63,822 nt of DNA, taken from Arthrobacter sp. M4 (GTDB lineage: Bacteria; Actinomycetota; Actinomycetes; Actinomycetales; Micrococcaceae). The DNA lies in contig NZ_JAIWYX010000017.1 of NCBI RefSeq assembly GCF_020251205.1, positions 1-63,822 of the forward strand, read 5' to 3'. This document shows positions 61,608-63,822 of this stretch, piece after piece. The notes beneath the pieces were generated by a model. That model was not told the origin of the DNA and ran no database searches. It was given only the letters and a program-made list of their open reading frames with translations. The first letter of the stretch is position 1. The number at the start of each line of letters is the position of its first letter. The position numbers and the translations under genes are program-made.

Positions 61608-61620
61608 AGAAACGTTTTCA
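61608..61620. promoter_or_regulatory. Possible LacI-type site AGAAACGTTTTCA
   Basis: Resembles family A but is one base shorter in the centre. Located 140 bp upstream of the acetyl esterase gene, in the 202-bp gap after rhaB that otherwise shows no gene. Confidence 0.4.
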
Positions 61621-61759
61621 GGGACGTTATCTGTACACAAAGTCCAAAGCGCAGGGCCTGACGAGGAGGAGTTGCTTGGCAACCCTTCCGCTGTTGGTGT
61701 GGCCTTGCTAAGCTCTGGATTGCGCTTTCCCTCATTAATGTGACCCTTGGAAATGGATC

Positions 61760-62797
61760 ATGCCCCTTTTTGACCTTCCCCTTGAGCAACTCCACGACTA
61801 CCGCTCCAGCGTGGCTTTGCCCGCGGACTTTGACGCGTTCTGGGACCAGACCCTTGCTGAAGCCCGGAGCTACGCTTTGGACGCCAATTTCGAGCCGGTG
61901 GAGAACTACCTCACCGTCATCGACAGCTTCGACGCGACTTTCGCTGGCTACGACGGCACTGCGATCAAGGCTTGGCTGCACCTGCCCGCAAACCGACCGG
62001 CCGCCGGTTCTGGAAATGACGGCGCTGGGCTGCCTGTCGTCGTCGAATTCATCGGCTACTCGGGCGGCCGCGGGCTGGTCAACCAGAACACCCGCTGGGC
62101 GCAGGCGGGTTACGCACACTTCATCATGGACACGCGCGGCCAGGGTTACGGCGGGGTGTCCGGAGATACCCCAGACCCGCATCCCTCCGCGGGAGGCGTC
62201 GCTTATGCCGGACTGATGACGCGCGGCCTGGAGAGTCGCGAGGATTACTACTACCGGCGCGTCTACGTCGACGCCTTCCGAGCCATTGAGGCGGCGCAGT
62301 CGCACCCCGACGTCGATCCTTCCAAGGTAATCGTGACCGGCATCAGCCAGGGCGGCGGCCTCGCCATCGCGGCGGCTGGCCTGGCGGCCGGAAGGCTCGA
62401 CGGCGTTGTGGCGGCCCTGCCGGATGTGCCGTTCCTGCAGGACTTCCCGCGCAGCATCGATATTGCCTCCCGCGGCCCGTACCCGGAGATCGCCTCGTTC
62501 CTGGCCCGCCATCGCGGACGCTACGAGGCGGCCCTGGAGGTGTTGGCGTATTTCGACGGCGTTAATCTCGCCAGGTGCGCTACCGCGCAGGCACTGTATT
62601 CAGTGGCGCTGATGGACGACATTTGTCCGGCCTCCACAGTGTTTGCGAGCTTCAACAACTACGGAACCAACGCTTCGGCTGGGGCAGCTTCCGTGGGCAA
62701 GGACATTGAGGTTTACCGCTTCAACAACCACGAGGGCGGTCAGGAACACCACTGGATGAGGCAGCTCGAGTACCTGCGGAAGGTGCTGCCGTCCTAA
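61760..62797 (+). CDS. Acetylxylan esterase / cephalosporin-C deacetylase family (CE7)
   Basis: Alpha/beta-hydrolase of 345 aa removing O-acetyl groups from small oligosaccharides. N-terminal PLFDLPLEQLHDYRSSVALPADFDAFW is typical of CE7; RGQG (DTRGQGYG), nucleophile Ser in VTGISQGGGLA, Asp in ALMDDICPAS and His in FNNHEGGQEHH complete the site. No signal peptide, so it is intracellular like CE7 enzymes generally. Its own leader with a LacI-like site suggests coordinate but separate expression from the rha operon. Confidence 0.92.
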   Translation: MPLFDLPLEQLHDYRSSVALPADFDAFWDQTLAEARSYALDANFEPVENYLTVIDSFDATFAGYDGTAIKAWLHLPANRPAAGSGNDGAGLPVVVEFIGYSGGRGLVNQNTRWAQAGYAHFIMDTRGQGYGGVSGDTPDPHPSAGGVAYAGLMTRGLESREDYYYRRVYVDAFRAIEAAQSHPDVDPSKVIVTGISQGGGLAIAAAGLAAGRLDGVVAALPDVPFLQDFPRSIDIASRGPYPEIASFLARHRGRYEAALEVLAYFDGVNLARCATAQALYSVALMDDICPASTVFASFNNYGTNASAGAASVGKDIEVYRFNNHEGGQEHHWMRQLEYLRKVLPS

Positions 62798-62871
62798 GGC
62801 CTGAGGCGCGGTACCTGGCTTGGCTTCGGCCGCTCGACGCCAAGGCTTCTGTGGTCGCTGTCCTCGGCGCT

Positions 62872-63168
62872 TTATTCCTCGTGACCTTGGTCAGCGCTCA
62901 TCGAGTCTTCGGCCGGGGGCGTTTCGCCGGGAGGAACTCCGCCGCCCGGTTCCAGGCCTGTGATGGTGGCATCGATGGGGTCGGGGTTGGCTGAAGCTGC
63001 AGGATCGGGCCTTTGGTCGTCCTCGTCCCGGGCGGTGCCTGAAGAAGCGTCACCGCGTTCAATGTCTCCCTGTTCCACCTCGTCCCTGCTGTTTAAGTCT
63101 TCGTCCGGTTGTCCCACAGCGTCTGCTCCGAAGGTTGCAGGATCGTCTTCGGGATCGTAAACATGCAT
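62872..63168 (-). CDS. Small acidic DUF6480-like protein
   Basis: Protein of 98 aa, strongly acidic and probably disordered (MHVYDPEDDPATFGADAVGQ). The C-terminal block ITGLEPGGGVPPGETPPAEDSMS matches the signature I associate with DUF6480 proteins of actinobacteria; function unknown. ATG 63168 was preferred over longer in-frame starts because GAGGAAAG lies just upstream. Convergent with the acetyl esterase gene. Confidence 0.72.
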   Translation of the reverse strand: MHVYDPEDDPATFGADAVGQPDEDLNSRDEVEQGDIERGDASSGTARDEDDQRPDPAASANPDPIDATITGLEPGGGVPPGETPPAEDSMSADQGHEE

Positions 63169-63603
63169 GGTTCTTTCCTCCTCGCATTGTTTGACCCGCC
63201 GTGCGGCCACCCTATGCCCCGCGCCGGGACGGGGCAAGGGACCGTTCACCCAAGTGGCACTCAAATCCGTGTAATTGACCACTCATTCTGGATGTGGGGA
63301 CCACCTACTGACCTGGGGGAGCACTAAGGTCTGTTGGAAGATCGACCCATCAATCTGGCGGGTCTATGGCGATTACCGTGGGAGAGCAATTGGGGGAGAT
63401 CTACCTGTATGCCGATGAGAAATTGTGCTCTGCGTGTGGAAGGCCTCAACGTCGTGGGGCTTGCAGGTAGCCGACTATGGTTTGTGGCGCTGCAACGCCG
63501 ATTGGAAGGTAAGGCGTGCAGCTGGCTCGAGCCCTGCATTTTGCCGACGTTGAAGACTGATTTCCGACCTTGGGGTGTGGCGGTGGGCAACGCTTAAAAA
63601 GCT
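63169..63603. other. Gene-free stretch before the edge attenuator
   Basis: No protein-like reading frame was convincing on either strand. It holds a 7-bp hairpin TGCCCCG/CGGGGCA at 63215-63236 upstream of the small acidic gene. The base composition looks less GC-rich than its surroundings by eye, which may indicate a remnant or insertion boundary. Confidence 0.5.
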
Positions 63604-63656
63604 AGTGCCAGCTATCCTTACGGAAGACTTCCCTGGGAGGTCTTGTCACTGGCACT
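63604..63656 (+). promoter_or_regulatory. Stacked hairpins in a probable 5' leader
   Basis: Outer stem AGTGCCAG (63604-63611) with CTGGCACT (63649-63656), inner stem AAGACTTC with GAGGTCTT (within 63624-63644, one G-U pair). The geometry, with a Shine-Dalgarno 14 nt after the outer stem, suggests an RNA leader element rather than a terminator, as no U-tract follows. Confidence 0.6.
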
Positions 63657-63682
63657 CCCCATACAAACCAAAGGAGGCCTCG

Positions 63683-63709
63683 ATGTCAAGGCAACGCATT
63701 GACTCATAG
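63683..63709 (+). CDS. Candidate leader peptide MSRQRIDS
   Basis: Eight codons from ATG 63683 to TAG, with a perfect AAAGGAGG at 63670-63677 and 5-nt spacing, the strongest ribosome site seen in this part of the window. Codons 3-5 lie in AGGCAACG (63689-63696), which pairs with CGTTGCCT (63732-63739). Two copies of AAACCTCCGCG (63711-63721 and 63746-63756) could sequester the Shine-Dalgarno. This is the layout of a translation-dependent attenuator. The peptide does not show a run of one amino acid, so the signal sensed is unknown. Confidence 0.55.
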   Translation: MSRQRIDS

Positions 63710-63789
63710 AAAACCTCCGCGCAGCCCGATACGTTGCCTCATTTGAAACCTCCGCGTAGCGGCGTGGTTGAGGGTGTTGGCGGCGGGTG

Positions 63790-63806
63790 CGGGTTATGCC
63801 CGTTTT
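63790..63806 (+). terminator. Weak terminator-like hairpin at the window edge
   Basis: CGGG (63790-63793) pairs with CCCG (63799-63802), extendable by G-U pairs, followed by TTTT. An ATG at 63809 follows without a Shine-Dalgarno. This could be the attenuator's terminator ahead of a gene outside the window. Confidence 0.4.
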
Positions 63807-63822
63807 CTATGGAGCTGACGAT

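Noticed and set aside
63324..63597. Two overlapping open frames of about 87 codons, one on each strand, near the right edge
   Set aside because: Neither has a Shine-Dalgarno or recognisable domain, and both products look random (Cys, Trp and Arg rich). A remnant of a transposase was considered, but no motif supports it.

Overview
The window reads as chromosomal DNA of a high-GC actinobacterium of the Micrococcaceae, most likely an Arthrobacter, Paenarthrobacter or Pseudarthrobacter. This rests on the high GC, frequent GTG and TTG starts, ATGA-type coupled starts, and the order Flp/tad pilus genes - DEAD/DEAH helicase - topA, which from memory resembles the Rv3660c-Rv3646c region of Mycobacterium. 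I ran no searches, so the genus is an inference from protein flavour.

Region 1 (1-26000) is mostly housekeeping. A tad pilus operon (tadA, tadB, tadC, a DUF4244 pilin-like gene, tadE and a second TadE/TadG-like gene) enters from the left edge. It converges on a GNAT acetyltransferase - helicase pair. Next come a TrhO-type rhodanese, a lipoprotein, a large methyltransferase, topA, an SseB-like gene, a Ppx/GppA phosphatase, a TIM-barrel isomerase, proC, a KtrA/KtrB potassium system, acuC, a small membrane protein and an ArsR regulator. The 3' ends of the isomerase gene and of proC are each followed by extra tandem copies of their own last codons.

Region 2 (23396-62797) is a large carbohydrate-utilisation island. 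It holds a GH3 glycosidase with a divergent TetR; a LacI regulator with a sugar-acid module (Gfo/Idh oxidoreductase, NAD-dependent epimerase/dehydrogenase, KdgD-type dehydratase, mandelate-racemase-like enzyme); an M24-fold protein that has lost metal ligands; three binding-protein-dependent ABC importers (34125-37464, 39914-43134, 50144-53534) with no ATPase gene; a GH42 beta-galactosidase; two DUF624 membrane proteins; a Gfo/Idh-DUF6807 fusion; an SGNH esterase of the rhamnogalacturonan acetylesterase type; a DUF1961 protein; a second LacI regulator; a complete L-rhamnose pathway (rhaM, rhaI, rhaD fusion, rhaB); and a CE7 acetyl esterase. An MFS transporter and a secreted metallophosphoesterase interrupt the island. 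Taken together the set points to import and cytoplasmic breakdown of acetylated, galactose-, rhamnose- and uronate-containing oligosaccharides, most simply pectin rhamnogalacturonan I fragments. No secreted polysaccharide lyase or hydrolase is visible.

Two operator families recur in the island: a GAGAAARCGYTTTCTC-like palindrome (27871, 33852, 36056, 49166, weaker at 39791 and 33897) and TGAAWCGWTTCA (39825, 49113, 56259). They suggest two interleaved LacI regulons, with two intergenic regions carrying both sites.

Region 3 (62800-63822) has a small acidic DUF6480-like gene, then about 650 bp without a convincing long gene. At the right edge lies a compact candidate attenuator: stacked hairpins, a perfect Shine-Dalgarno, an 8-codon leader ORF and alternative pairings. 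The gene it would control lies at or beyond the window edge.

Short in-frame or near-gene tandem repeats with periods of 9-49 bp are unusually common throughout, especially at gene ends. No tRNA, rRNA, CRISPR array, insertion sequence or prophage was recognised.
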